Shown: positions 35,113-42,950 of the stretch, piece by piece | Position numbering within the stretch: the stretch's first letter is position 1 | How the letters are laid out: each line of letters starts with the position of its first letter | Assembly (NCBI RefSeq): GCF_004843545.1 | Contig: NZ_CP039457.1 | Span: 92,501 to 156,500, forward strand | Reading direction: 5' to 3' | Source: Streptococcus pasteurianus | GTDB lineage: Bacteria > Bacillota > Bacilli > Lactobacillales > Streptococcaceae | DNA length: 64,000 nt | Translations under genes and position numbers: made by a program | The notes under the pieces: model-generated | What the model saw: the letters and a program-made list of their open reading frames with translations, nothing else | What the model was told of the DNA's origin: nothing | Database searches by the model: none

Positions 35113-36180
35113 CTAGTATTTTTTGATGAGGTCAACAGTTGAGCGGTCTAATTTTTTAACAATAGCTTGAAGGAAAGCTTGCGCTTGCAAGAAGTCATCC
35201 ATAGCATAAAGGCTTTGGTGCGAATGAATATAACGCGCACAAACACCGATAGTTGTCGATGGGATACCACCGTTTTTAAGGTGAGCAGCACCAGCATCTG
35301 TACCACCTTTGGCAGCATAATATTGATATTTGATACCAGATTCCTCAGCGGTTGTGAGTAAGAAATCACGCATATCTTTTAACATGATATGTCCTGGGTC
35401 GTAGAAACGGAAAAGTGTTCCGTCGCCAATTTTACCTTGGTTGCCATAAATGTCACCAGCAGGTGAGCAATCAACGGCGAAGAAGAGTTCTGGTTGGAAT
35501 TTTGTGGCAGAAACGTGTGCGCCACGAAGACCAACTTCTTCTTGAACATTAGCACCAGCAATAAGAGTGTTATCAAGTTTTTGCCCTTTAAGGCTTTCAA
35601 GCAATTCGGTTACCATAAGCACACCGAAGCGATTGTCCCAAGCTTTAGAGATAACATTTTTTTGGTTGGCTGTGAGAATTGTTTCAGATTTTGGTACGAT
35701 GATGTCGCCTGGAAGAATGCCAAATGCTTCTGCTTCAGCTTTGTCTGTAAATCCAGCGTCGAAAATGATGTCATCGATTTTTGGAAGAGCAGCAGAGCCA
35801 TTTGCTCCACAAAGGAAATGCGGTGGAACAGAACCAGAAACGACTGGAATTGCGCGACCGTCACGTGTGTAAAGAGTAAAACGTTGTGAGCTTAGCACCA
35901 AAGGATTCCACCCACCAATACCAACAGCACGCATGGTACCGTCAGCTTTGATGTCGCTGACCATGAAACCAACTTCGTCCATGTGAGCGGCAACCATGAT
36001 GCGTGGTGCATTTTCAGCAGCAGAGTTTTTAATACCAAAAATACCACCAAGACCGTCAGTTTGCACGTCATCAACGAGCGGTGTGATTTTTGAACGAAGA
36101 TAGTTACGAACGCTATGTTCGTATCCTGCAATACTATCCAGTTCTGTGATTTCTTTTATTTTTGAAAATAATTCTGACAT
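35113..36180 (-). CDS. pepA: glutamyl aminopeptidase, M42 family
   Basis: A dinuclear-metal aminopeptidase of 355 residues that removes N-terminal Glu or Asp from peptides in the cytoplasm. Metal ligands and catalytic residues are in VAAHMDEVGFMV, in NVQEEVGLRGAHV with its catalytic Glu pair, in FFAVDCSPAGD, and in the late Lys/Gly-rich segment AAKGGTDAGAAHL. The His in the C-terminal YIHSHQSLY matches the family. The ATG at 36180 follows GAATCGAGGTTTTT. Confidence 0.96.
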   Translation of the reverse strand: MSELFSKIKEITELDSIAGYEHSVRNYLRSKITPLVDDVQTDGLGGIFGIKNSAAENAPRIMVAAHMDEVGFMVSDIKADGTMRAVGIGGWNPLVLSSQRFTLYTRDGRAIPVVSGSVPPHFLCGANGSAALPKIDDIIFDAGFTDKAEAEAFGILPGDIIVPKSETILTANQKNVISKAWDNRFGVLMVTELLESLKGQKLDNTLIAGANVQEEVGLRGAHVSATKFQPELFFAVDCSPAGDIYGNQGKIGDGTLFRFYDPGHIMLKDMRDFLLTTAEESGIKYQYYAAKGGTDAGAAHLKNGGIPSTTIGVCARYIHSHQSLYAMDDFLQAQAFLQAIVKKLDRSTVDLIKKY

Positions 36181-36222
36181 AAAAACCTCGATTCTTTCAT
36201 AAATGAATAGTTATTTTTTGAT

Positions 36223-36732
36223 TTAAACTCCAAATGCCTCAGAATAGGCTAATGTGCCATGAAACGGAGGAGCTGATTGAATCAATTTAATCCCCATAAA
36301 ATGATTGCTCGGAACATCGAAGGGAGGGAAAATGCCCCAGTTTTTTGCTGCTTGATAGCCAAATCTTGAGTAATATTGAGGGTCACCTAAGACAATACTA
36401 TAAGGAAACTGTAGAGTTTGCGCTAATTGATGCCCTTTCTTAACTAGGGCGGATCCAATCCCTTGCTGTTGATAATCGGGATGGACAGCGAGGGGAGCTA
36501 AAGCTAGGACAGTAGTATGATTGACCTGTGCTTTGGTGAATAAGATATGACCGACTATCTGACCGTCAAGCTCAGCAACCAAAGACAATTCGGGAATGAA
36601 TTCTTTGCTTTGACGTAGTCGTCGGACAAGTAAATGTTCTTGATGATCAGAATAAGGTAGGGATGCAAATGCTTTTTTGATAACCTGATCAACAGCAGTA
36701 ATATCTGATGCTTGCTCTTGTTTAATAAACAT
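36223..36732 (-). CDS. GNAT-family N-acetyltransferase
   Basis: A 169-residue acetyltransferase. The acetyl-CoA loop is in LAVHPDYQQQGIGSALVKKGHQLA and the region IVLGDPQYYSRFGYQAA follows, the pattern of predicted YhbS-like acetyltransferases. The substrate is unknown. The ATG at 36732 follows CAAGGAGAACGC; the frame is open 63 bases further but with no ribosome site. A TGATATAAT promoter on the same strand lies about 240 bases upstream, which implies a long leader. Confidence 0.88.
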   Translation of the reverse strand: MFIKQEQASDITAVDQVIKKAFASLPYSDHQEHLLVRRLRQSKEFIPELSLVAELDGQIVGHILFTKAQVNHTTVLALAPLAVHPDYQQQGIGSALVKKGHQLAQTLQFPYSIVLGDPQYYSRFGYQAAKNWGIFPPFDVPSNHFMGIKLIQSAPPFHGTLAYSEAFGV

Positions 36733-37163
36733 GCGTTCTCCTTGTGCTTCTTGTATCCTGTAACTATAACCTTTGGTAAGCATTGTCAGTAGCAACTATG
36801 GCAACTTCAGGTTGACATTGAGTAACAGTTTGTTGGTCGGCGTTCTTCTTAGCCTTCAGTCAAAGGCAAACAAGATACTAACTGAGAATCCCTCTACCAT
36901 AACGATGCTACGAAATCCGATAGTCTGAACCAGTGGCTAGCTTTGTCGTAATTGTTTCTACGTGACTGCATTATATCATATTCTGTGAAAGTCTGACAGT
37001 CTCAATCTTAACCAAGTAGATTTGTTTAATCTTAGTGCTTATATAGTGCTGAAGTGGTAGCAATCACCTACCGTGACTGCTAGGTTAGATGTCTTAGTAA
37101 TGGCAACTGCAGCATTTCGACTCAAAATCCTATGTCTTGTTCTTTGGAAATCTGCTAGGAAAT
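36733..37163. other. gene-free stretch upstream of the GNAT gene and DUF4651 gene
   Basis: No coding frame is supported on either strand. A minus-strand extended -10 TGATATAAT (36978-36970) points toward the GNAT gene and would produce a leader of roughly 230 bases. GTGACTGC occurs at 36962-36969 and 37074-37081. No riboswitch or T-box motif was recognised. Confidence 0.45.
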
Positions 37164-37164
37164 A

Positions 37165-37180
37165 TGCTAAAATAAAGCGT
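37165..37180 (+). promoter_or_regulatory. extended -10 promoter, leaderless arrangement
   Basis: TGCTAAAAT (37165-37173) is followed by only seven bases before the ATG at 37181, so transcription should start at or next to the start codon. Confidence 0.6.
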
Positions 37181-37474
37181 ATGAGAAACAAAAAAAGAAA
37201 CTTACTGTCACGTTTTAGCTTAGTGGGAGTCGGTGGTGTCATCATTTTGGGAGCAATCCTAAAAAAACAATGCGAAGAAAAGCGACAAGAAAAAATTAAG
37301 CAAGCCATTCGTGATTATTTTAGTCGATTTGACAATATCTCGGTGCTTTATGTAAATGCTTTTGAATCTGATAAGGAGAGAACGACTGGTGGTCTTGTTT
37401 TAGAGGACGGTCGGACGTTTCAATTTGTTTACCAAAATGGTGAGATTAGCTATGAGGAGGAGAAAAATGATTAG
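37181..37474 (+). CDS. DUF4651 family membrane-anchored protein
   Basis: A 97-residue protein with a basic N-terminus (MRNKKRNLLSRF), one hydrophobic segment (SLVGVGGVIILGAIL, about 13-27) and a polar domain ending TGGLVLEDGRTFQFVYQNGEISYEEE. It matches the streptococcal DUF4651 pattern, usually next to a thioredoxin gene as here. No ribosome site precedes the ATG, and the -10 sits seven bases upstream, so translation is probably leaderless. It overlaps the thioredoxin gene by eight bases. Function is unknown. Confidence 0.8.
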   Translation: MRNKKRNLLSRFSLVGVGGVIILGAILKKQCEEKRQEKIKQAIRDYFSRFDNISVLYVNAFESDKERTTGGLVLEDGRTFQFVYQNGEISYEEEKND

Positions 37475-37784
37475 CCCAAAATCCTATGAAGAAATGGCTA
37501 CCTATCTAGAAAAACCTGAAAAAGTGGTTTTCTTTTTTACGGCAAATTGGTGCCCAGACTGCCAATTCATCTATCCAGTCATGCCTGAAATTGAAGCAGA
37601 AAATCCAGAATTCACCTTTGTCCGTGTGGACCGTGATGATTTCATGGAAGTAGCACAACGTTGGAATATTTTTGGGATTCCAAGTTTTGTAGTGACTGAA
37701 AAAGGAAAAGAAATTGGCCGTTTAGTTAATAAATTACGCAAAACCAAAGCAGAAATTAACAGCTTTTTAGCTGGATTGAAATAG
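37467..37784 (+). CDS. thioredoxin-family protein with CPDC active site
   Basis: A 105-residue cytoplasmic thioredoxin-like protein. The active site reads FFTANWCPDCQF (about 26-37), with Pro-Asp between the cysteines instead of the Gly-Pro of classical thioredoxin, so its redox potential and partners probably differ. The cis-Pro region is IFGIPSFVV. GAGGAGGAGAAAA precedes the ATG at 37467. It is co-transcribed with the DUF4651 gene upstream and ytpR downstream. Confidence 0.92.
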   Translation: MISPKSYEEMATYLEKPEKVVFFFTANWCPDCQFIYPVMPEIEAENPEFTFVRVDRDDFMEVAQRWNIFGIPSFVVTEKGKEIGRLVNKLRKTKAEINSFLAGLK

Positions 37785-37792
37785 GAGAGAAA

Positions 37793-38419
37793 ATGATTTT
37801 TACGTACAACAAAGAACATGTCGGTGATGTCCTCATGGTAATTGTCAAAGATAGCAAAGGTGCTAAACTTGACTATGAACGCAAAGGCAATGTCTCACGC
37901 GTTTTCCTTGAGAAAAATGGTGAAACAGTTGCTTGGAATATTTTTGAAGTGTCAAGCTTGGTTACAATTGAAGGTGTTGGTCAAGTCACTCTATCTGACC
38001 AAGACGTTGCAACATTGAACGCTGAATTGACAAAAGAAGGTTTTAGCGAACAATTGGAAAATGAGCCTTCACCAAAATTTGTTGTTGGTCAAATCAAAGA
38101 AATGGTTGCTCACCCAGACAGCGACCACTTGAACATTTGCCAAGTACAAATCTCAGATGACAAAATCGTTCAAATCGTTGCAGGTGCGCCAAATGCCGCT
38201 GTTGGTTTGAAGACAATCGTAGCCCTTCCAGGTGCTATGATGCCAAACGGAAGCCTTATTTTCCCAGGTGCCCTTCGTGGCGAAAAGAGCTTTGGTATGA
38301 TGTGCTCACCTCGCGAATTAGCCCTTCCAAACGCCCCACAAAAACGTGGTATCATCGAACTTGATGACACAGCCCTAGTCGGCGAAGCCTTTAACCCAGA
38401 AAAACACTGGAAAGGGTAA
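37793..38419 (+). CDS. ytpR: tRNA-binding-domain protein YtpR
   Basis: A 208-residue protein with an N-terminal DUF4479 domain (1-90) and a C-terminal tRNA-binding (EMAP/OB-fold) domain (about 93-205: VVGQIKEMVAHPDSDHLNICQV...IVAGAPNA...MMCSPRELAL). It resembles the N-terminal module of the phenylalanyl-tRNA synthetase beta chain, but stands alone. Its role is not settled. AGGAGAGAAA precedes the ATG. It is the third gene of a tight operon with thioredoxin and ends before a strong terminator. Confidence 0.92.
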   Translation: MIFTYNKEHVGDVLMVIVKDSKGAKLDYERKGNVSRVFLEKNGETVAWNIFEVSSLVTIEGVGQVTLSDQDVATLNAELTKEGFSEQLENEPSPKFVVGQIKEMVAHPDSDHLNICQVQISDDKIVQIVAGAPNAAVGLKTIVALPGAMMPNGSLIFPGALRGEKSFGMMCSPRELALPNAPQKRGIIELDDTALVGEAFNPEKHWKG

Positions 38420-38428
38420 GAAATAGGA

Positions 38429-38455
38429 AAGTCCTAGGAAACTAGGACTTTTTTT
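38429..38455 (+). terminator. ytpR operon terminator
   Basis: AAGTCCTAG pairs with CTAGGACTT around GAAA and runs into TTTTTT. Confidence 0.9.
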
Positions 38456-38487
38456 GCTACATTAATTTACTGTTTTCTAGATTCTTT

Positions 38488-38495
38488 TTCGAATA
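38488..38495 (+). promoter_or_regulatory. com-box of ssbB
   Basis: TTCGAATA in CTTTTTCGAATAATAAG matches TACGAATA in seven of eight bases. It is 19 bases upstream of the start and in the same T-rich context as the comG box. Confidence 0.75.
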
Positions 38496-38514
38496 ATAAG
38501 ATAAGGAGGTAATG

Positions 38515-38910
38515 ATGTACAATAAAGTTATTATGATTGGTCGTTTGACGGCGCAGCCTGAGCTTGTGACGACGTCAAATGAGAAATCTGTTACACGTGT
38601 AACATTAGCAGTTAACCGCCGTTTTAAATCGCAAAATGGTGAGCGTGAGGCTGATTTTATTTCAATTGTGGTTTGGGGACGTTTAGCAGAAACTCTTGTT
38701 TCTTATGCTGGAAAAGGAAGTCTGATTTCGATTGATGGCGAGCTTCGCACACGCAAATATGAAAAAGATGGTCACACGAATTATGTGACAGAAGTGCTTT
38801 GCCATTCTTTCCAACTTTTAGAAAGCCGTGCCCAACGTGCTATGCGAGAAAATAATGTGGCAAACGACCTCGCTGATTTAGTTTTGGAAGAGGAAGAATT
38901 ACCATTTTAA
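38515..38910 (+). CDS. ssbB: competence-induced single-stranded DNA-binding protein SsbB
   Basis: A 131-residue OB-fold protein, shorter than the housekeeping SSB because the glycine-rich linker is nearly absent. The DNA-binding core is MIGRLTAQPEL...TRVTLAVNRRF...ADFISIVVWGRLAETL, and the partner-binding tail is EEELPF. Length plus the com-box upstream identify it as SsbB, which coats incoming single strands during transformation. AAGGAGGTAATG precedes the ATG at 38515; the ATG at 38512 is an alternative. Confidence 0.93.
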   Translation: MYNKVIMIGRLTAQPELVTTSNEKSVTRVTLAVNRRFKSQNGEREADFISIVVWGRLAETLVSYAGKGSLISIDGELRTRKYEKDGHTNYVTEVLCHSFQLLESRAQRAMRENNVANDLADLVLEEEELPF

Positions 38911-38916
38911 CCAACC

Positions 38917-38953
38917 CAAGCTCGAGTTAGTTTTTGACTTGAGCTTTTTTTGT
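38917..38953 (+). terminator. ssbB terminator
   Basis: AAGCTCGAGT pairs with ACTTGAGCTT (one G-T) followed by TTTTTT. Confidence 0.8.
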
Positions 38954-39028
38954 TATTATCAGGAAATAGTTTTTTTGAAACCCTTTTCAAAAAATGCTAT
39001 ACTGAGAGAAAATAGGAGGAAAAGTACA

Positions 39029-39835
39029 ATGGTAAAAATAATTTTTAGTGATATTGACGGCACTCTTATTAATGATGCCTTAAAAGTGATGCCTAGGACA
39101 CGCCAAGCCCTTCGTCATGCTGTTGATACAGGTATTTTATTTGTTCCAGTTTCGGCGCGTATGCCAGAGGCGATTAAGCCAATTTTGAAAGATTTTTTAC
39201 CTGATGTACCCATGATTTCCTATAATGGTGCCCTCATCCAAGATGAACAAGGGCAAGTAATTGATAGTTGTCCGATGAGTCCACAAGAAGCGCAAGCGAT
39301 TTGTCAGTATTTAGAAAAAGAAGTCTCTGACGTTGCTTGGAATGTTTACAGCGGTGAAAAGTGGTTGTCCCAAAACCGTGCTAATCGTTGGATTTCACGT
39401 GAAGAGCGCGTGGTGGGCTTAGCCTCTAAGGAAGCGAACTTGGAACAAATCGGTCGATTGCCAGAAGTTCATAAAATCTTGTTAATGGGTGAACCAGAAC
39501 GCATGGAAGCTTTGGAAAATAAGCTAAAAAGTCTCTATTCAGATTTATCAATTGCAAGGTCGCTGCCTTATTATATTGAAATTATGGCAAGTGGGATTCA
39601 TAAAGGAAGGGCAGTCCAGACTTTGGCGCAGCATTACGAGGTTGATATGGCAGATACGCTTGCTTTTGGTGACAATTTTAACGATTTAGACATGCTAGAG
39701 GCAGTAGGTGAAGCTTATGTTATGGCAAATGCGCCTCAAGAAGTCAAGGAGCAAGTCGGACACGTAACAGCTAGTCACAATCATGACGGTATTGCCTTAG
39801 TTCTGGAAAAACTTGGCATAAGTAGTTTCGAATAA
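39029..39835 (+). CDS. Cof-type HAD-superfamily sugar phosphatase
   Basis: A 268-residue HAD IIB hydrolase. Motif I is FSDIDGTLI (5-13) with the nucleophile Asp. Motif II is PVSARM, motif III includes HKGRAVQTLAQHY, and motif IV is AFGDNFNDLDML. The type IIB cap lies in the middle. It probably dephosphorylates sugar phosphates or flavin-type substrates; the substrate cannot be told. The ATG at 39029 follows AATAGGAGGAAAAGTACA, and a longer frame upstream has no ribosome site. Confidence 0.92.
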   Translation: MVKIIFSDIDGTLINDALKVMPRTRQALRHAVDTGILFVPVSARMPEAIKPILKDFLPDVPMISYNGALIQDEQGQVIDSCPMSPQEAQAICQYLEKEVSDVAWNVYSGEKWLSQNRANRWISREERVVGLASKEANLEQIGRLPEVHKILLMGEPERMEALENKLKSLYSDLSIARSLPYYIEIMASGIHKGRAVQTLAQHYEVDMADTLAFGDNFNDLDMLEAVGEAYVMANAPQEVKEQVGHVTASHNHDGIALVLEKLGISSFE

Positions 39836-39844
39836 ATAGAGTAT

Positions 39845-39870
39845 AAAAAACACCTGCGGGTGTTTTTTAA
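39845..39870 (+). terminator. HAD gene terminator
   Basis: AAAAAACACC pairs with GGTGTTTTTT around TGCG. Confidence 0.88.
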
Positions 39871-39988
39871 ATTCGTTAGATAGAATGAGGGGCTATTTCT
39901 GACTGAATTGTCTGTACAATTTAAACGTGTTATAATTAAGGCAAATATAGCTATCAGTGGTCTCTTGATTTTATTGAAAAGGTATGAG

Positions 39989-40954
39989 ATGAAAAAACGG
40001 AAATATGTCGGTGTTTTGGTAAGCGCTTTTATTGGGGTTCTTGCCATTGTGGGAGTTTATTGGAACTATAAAATGGTTCCTTCAAATGAAAATCAGGTTA
40101 AGATTGGTGCGACCTACATGACCATGAACAATGATTTTTACAAGGTATTAAACAACGAGGTTGAAAAAATTGTTGAGGAAAATAATGATATTTTGTACAC
40201 TAGAGACCCTGCTTTGGACGTTGATAAACAAACGCAACAGGTTGAATCGTTTATTGAAAAGGGTGTTAATATCATTATCATCAATCCTGTTGATGCAAAC
40301 AGTCAAAAATTAATAAAAGCTTTGAAGAAAGCGAAAAGAGCTGGGATAAAAATTGTTGTTGTCGATAGTCAACTATCAGATGATTCTTCAGTAGATACGA
40401 CAATTGTATCGGATAATTATCAAGCTGGTGTTTTATGCGCTCAAAATTTAATGCAGACGCAATCAAGTGCCAAAATTTTGTTATTGGAACATCAAAATGC
40501 AGTATCAGCAGTAGATCGTATCAATGGATTTTTAGATACGATTGAAGGAAATGATACCTATCAAGTGGTTGACCGCAAGGATTGCTTAGGGCAAACCGAA
40601 ATAGCGATGCCGCAAGTGGAATCGGTCATCGCTTCAGGGGTCGAATTTGACACGGTGATGGCGCTTAATGACCAAGTGGCTATCGGAGCTTTGGCTGCAA
40701 TTGAAAATTCAAATGTGACAACATCGATTAAAATCTATGGTGTAGATGGTTCGCCAGATATGAAAAATTTATTGGCAACGACGAGTTCAATTCAAGCAAC
40801 AGTAGCTCAATCGCCGTTAACAATCGGTAAACGAGCGATTCAGGCGGGTTACTCGCTATATCACAACAAATCAGTAGATAAGGAAATTGTCATTCCAGTT
40901 GAATTTATGACTAGTGAGAACGTTTCTGACTTTGATTTAGCGGGGTGGCAATGA
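39989..40954 (+). CDS. levQ: membrane-anchored sugar-binding protein LevQ
   Basis: A periplasmic-binding-protein-like sensor component, 321 residues, with an uncleaved-looking N-terminal anchor (residues 6-26, VGVLVSAFIGVLAIVGVYW) and no lipobox. The extracellular part is a ribose-binding-type fold (IIIINPVDANSQKLIKALKKAKRAG; IYGVDGSPDMKNLL). Four genes in the order binding protein, kinase, regulator, binding protein match the levQRST four-component system of S. mutans, which senses fructose and mannose and activates levDEFG. The ATG at 39989 follows AAAAGGTATGAG. Confidence 0.87.
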   Translation: MKKRKYVGVLVSAFIGVLAIVGVYWNYKMVPSNENQVKIGATYMTMNNDFYKVLNNEVEKIVEENNDILYTRDPALDVDKQTQQVESFIEKGVNIIIINPVDANSQKLIKALKKAKRAGIKIVVVDSQLSDDSSVDTTIVSDNYQAGVLCAQNLMQTQSSAKILLLEHQNAVSAVDRINGFLDTIEGNDTYQVVDRKDCLGQTEIAMPQVESVIASGVEFDTVMALNDQVAIGALAAIENSNVTTSIKIYGVDGSPDMKNLLATTSSIQATVAQSPLTIGKRAIQAGYSLYHNKSVDKEIVIPVEFMTSENVSDFDLAGWQ

Positions 40955-42270
40955 TGAAAGCTTTGAAAAATATTGATTTTGCAAAACGTGCCCTGATTAT
41001 TATTAATTTCTTGGCGGTGTTATTTTATAGCTCAGTTTATTTGTCAGCTACAAAGTACATTATTGACAATGGTTTGAGTCGTTCTTTATTAGAAGAAATT
41101 AGCGTCATTCCAAGTTCACCAGAGCGAATTTTTTGGTTGTCAAATCTCTTTTTTGCAGGGCTTTTACTTGTTATTTATATCAGAAATCAAAAGTTTAAAA
41201 AAGGGACAACGGCGCGTGATTGGTTTGCGATTTTTGAGGTGCTCTTGTTGTTAGCTACCTTTGTAGCGCTGCAATTTTCCTATAACGGTTTAATTTTGCT
41301 TGTTTTTATGGATATCTTTTTCTCTTACACGGATTTTTACACGTTTCGTGAGAAAAAGTCATGGTTGCTCTTTATTGTCGCTAGTTTCGGTGCGCTTTTG
41401 CTGTCAAATTATGACGTCTTGTCGCTTCTGATTAGAACGCCTGATTTGGATGTTTATATCGGATTTTTCCCTGCAAGCACGCGTTTAGTGATTCTTTTCA
41501 TCAAAAATTGTCTGGTATCGCTAAATATTATCATTTTCATTATTTCTTTAGTGACTTACATTGTTTATTCGGTGACTGAAAACCATAAGATTGAGGAAGA
41601 ATTGCTCATGGCCTCGCAGGCAAATACGCGTTTGAAAGAATACGTGGCGGTGTCTGAAAAAATTACTGAGGATAGGGAACGCAGGCGTATTGCGCGTGAA
41701 ATTCACGATACTATTGGTCATGCCTTGACAGGCATTTCTGCAGGAATTGATGCGGTGATTGTCTTGATTGACCTTGACCCAAATAACGCTAAAAAGCAAT
41801 TGACCAATGTTTCCAACGTTGTGCGAGAAGGGATTGTTGATGTTAGACGCTCGCTGAATAAAATGCGTCCAGGTGCTCTGGAAAATCGTAGTTTAAAAGA
41901 CGCTATTGAAAAAATGCTTGCCGAGTATCAAGAATTATCGCATTTGCAGATTGATTTGAATTATCAGTGGGATAATGTTGATTTTGACAAAACAAAAGAA
42001 GATGTCATTTTCCGTGTCATTCAAGAATCTGTGACCAATTCTTTGCGTCATGGACGAGCAACTGAAATTAAGATTAGTATGCTAAATAAAGATGATTACG
42101 TTTTGCTCATTAAAGATAATGGAGTGGGGAGTGAAACGATTCAATACGGTTTTGGGTTGACCCAAATGACGGAACGCTTAGCCATTATTGGTGGTTGTGT
42201 CCAATTTTCAGGTGAGGATGGTTTTGCCACAACGATTCATATCCCTAAAATAAAAGGAGAAGAAGAATGA
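40954..42270 (+). CDS. levR: sensor histidine kinase LevR
   Basis: A 438-residue kinase of the HisKA_3 (NarX/DegS) type. About six membrane helices occupy residues 10-205. A linker helix leads to the phosphoacceptor in RRRIAREIHDTIGHALTGI, and the ATP-binding part shows VTNSLRHG (N box) and DNGVG with FGLTQMTERL (G boxes). No direct sugar-binding domain is present, consistent with sensing through LevQ and LevT. The start overlaps the levQ stop by one base, and the levS start overlaps its stop by four. Note that LevR here is the kinase, unlike the LevR activator of bacilli. Confidence 0.88.
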   Translation: MKALKNIDFAKRALIIINFLAVLFYSSVYLSATKYIIDNGLSRSLLEEISVIPSSPERIFWLSNLFFAGLLLVIYIRNQKFKKGTTARDWFAIFEVLLLLATFVALQFSYNGLILLVFMDIFFSYTDFYTFREKKSWLLFIVASFGALLLSNYDVLSLLIRTPDLDVYIGFFPASTRLVILFIKNCLVSLNIIIFIISLVTYIVYSVTENHKIEEELLMASQANTRLKEYVAVSEKITEDRERRRIAREIHDTIGHALTGISAGIDAVIVLIDLDPNNAKKQLTNVSNVVREGIVDVRRSLNKMRPGALENRSLKDAIEKMLAEYQELSHLQIDLNYQWDNVDFDKTKEDVIFRVIQESVTNSLRHGRATEIKISMLNKDDYVLLIKDNGVGSETIQYGFGLTQMTERLAIIGGCVQFSGEDGFATTIHIPKIKGEEE

Positions 42271-42950
42271 TACGAGTATTAATTGCTGACGACCAAGAAT
42301 TGATTAGAGAGTCGTTAAAAATTGTCTTGTCTGCCTATCCTGATATCGAAGTTGTTGGCGCGGTGAGTGATGGGACAGAGGTTTTGGAAGCTCTACCGAC
42401 TAGCAAACCAGACGTGGTTTTAATGGATATTCGTATGCCAAAAATGGACGGTGTTTTGTGTACCAAAGCTGTTAAAGAACATTTCCCAAATACGAAGGTG
42501 ATTATCCTAACGACTTTTGATGATGATGATTTTATTTATAGCGCTCTAAAATATGGTGCCAGTGGTTATTTGCTGAAGGGAACTTCGATGGATGAATTGC
42601 ATGATGCGGTGGTGACGGTTAATGACGGACGTGCCATGCTAAATCCAGATATTGCCACAAAAGTTTTTAAACTTTTTTCACAAATGGCGCAATCAAACTT
42701 TGCTATCCAAGTTGATGATGCGCTAACGACCGACATTAGTAAAATGGAGTGGCGTATTATACAGCAGATTGGTTTTGGATTGTCCAATAAAGAAATTGCT
42801 GCCAAACTGTATCTGTCAGAAGGAACCGTTAGAAATTATCTATCTAGCATCCTTTCTAAGTTGAATTTACGTGACCGTACGCAGCTTGCTATTTGGGCGG
42901 TGCAGACAGGTGTCACCTTGAAATCATTTGAGGAAGATGACCATGACTAA
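42267..42950 (+). CDS. levS: response regulator LevS (NarL/LuxR type)
   Basis: A 227-residue regulator. The receiver domain has Asp-54 in VVLMDIRMPKMDG as the phosphorylation site, acidic residues D8 and D9, and Lys in GYLLKG. The C-terminal LuxR-type helix-turn-helix is FGLSNKEIAAKLYLSEGTVRNYLSSILSKL. It should receive phosphate from LevR and activate the levD promoter, where three direct repeats lie. The ATG overlaps levR by four bases behind AAAGGAGAAGA. Confidence 0.9.
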   Translation: MIRVLIADDQELIRESLKIVLSAYPDIEVVGAVSDGTEVLEALPTSKPDVVLMDIRMPKMDGVLCTKAVKEHFPNTKVIILTTFDDDDFIYSALKYGASGYLLKGTSMDELHDAVVTVNDGRAMLNPDIATKVFKLFSQMAQSNFAIQVDDALTTDISKMEWRIIQQIGFGLSNKEIAAKLYLSEGTVRNYLSSILSKLNLRDRTQLAIWAVQTGVTLKSFEEDDHD

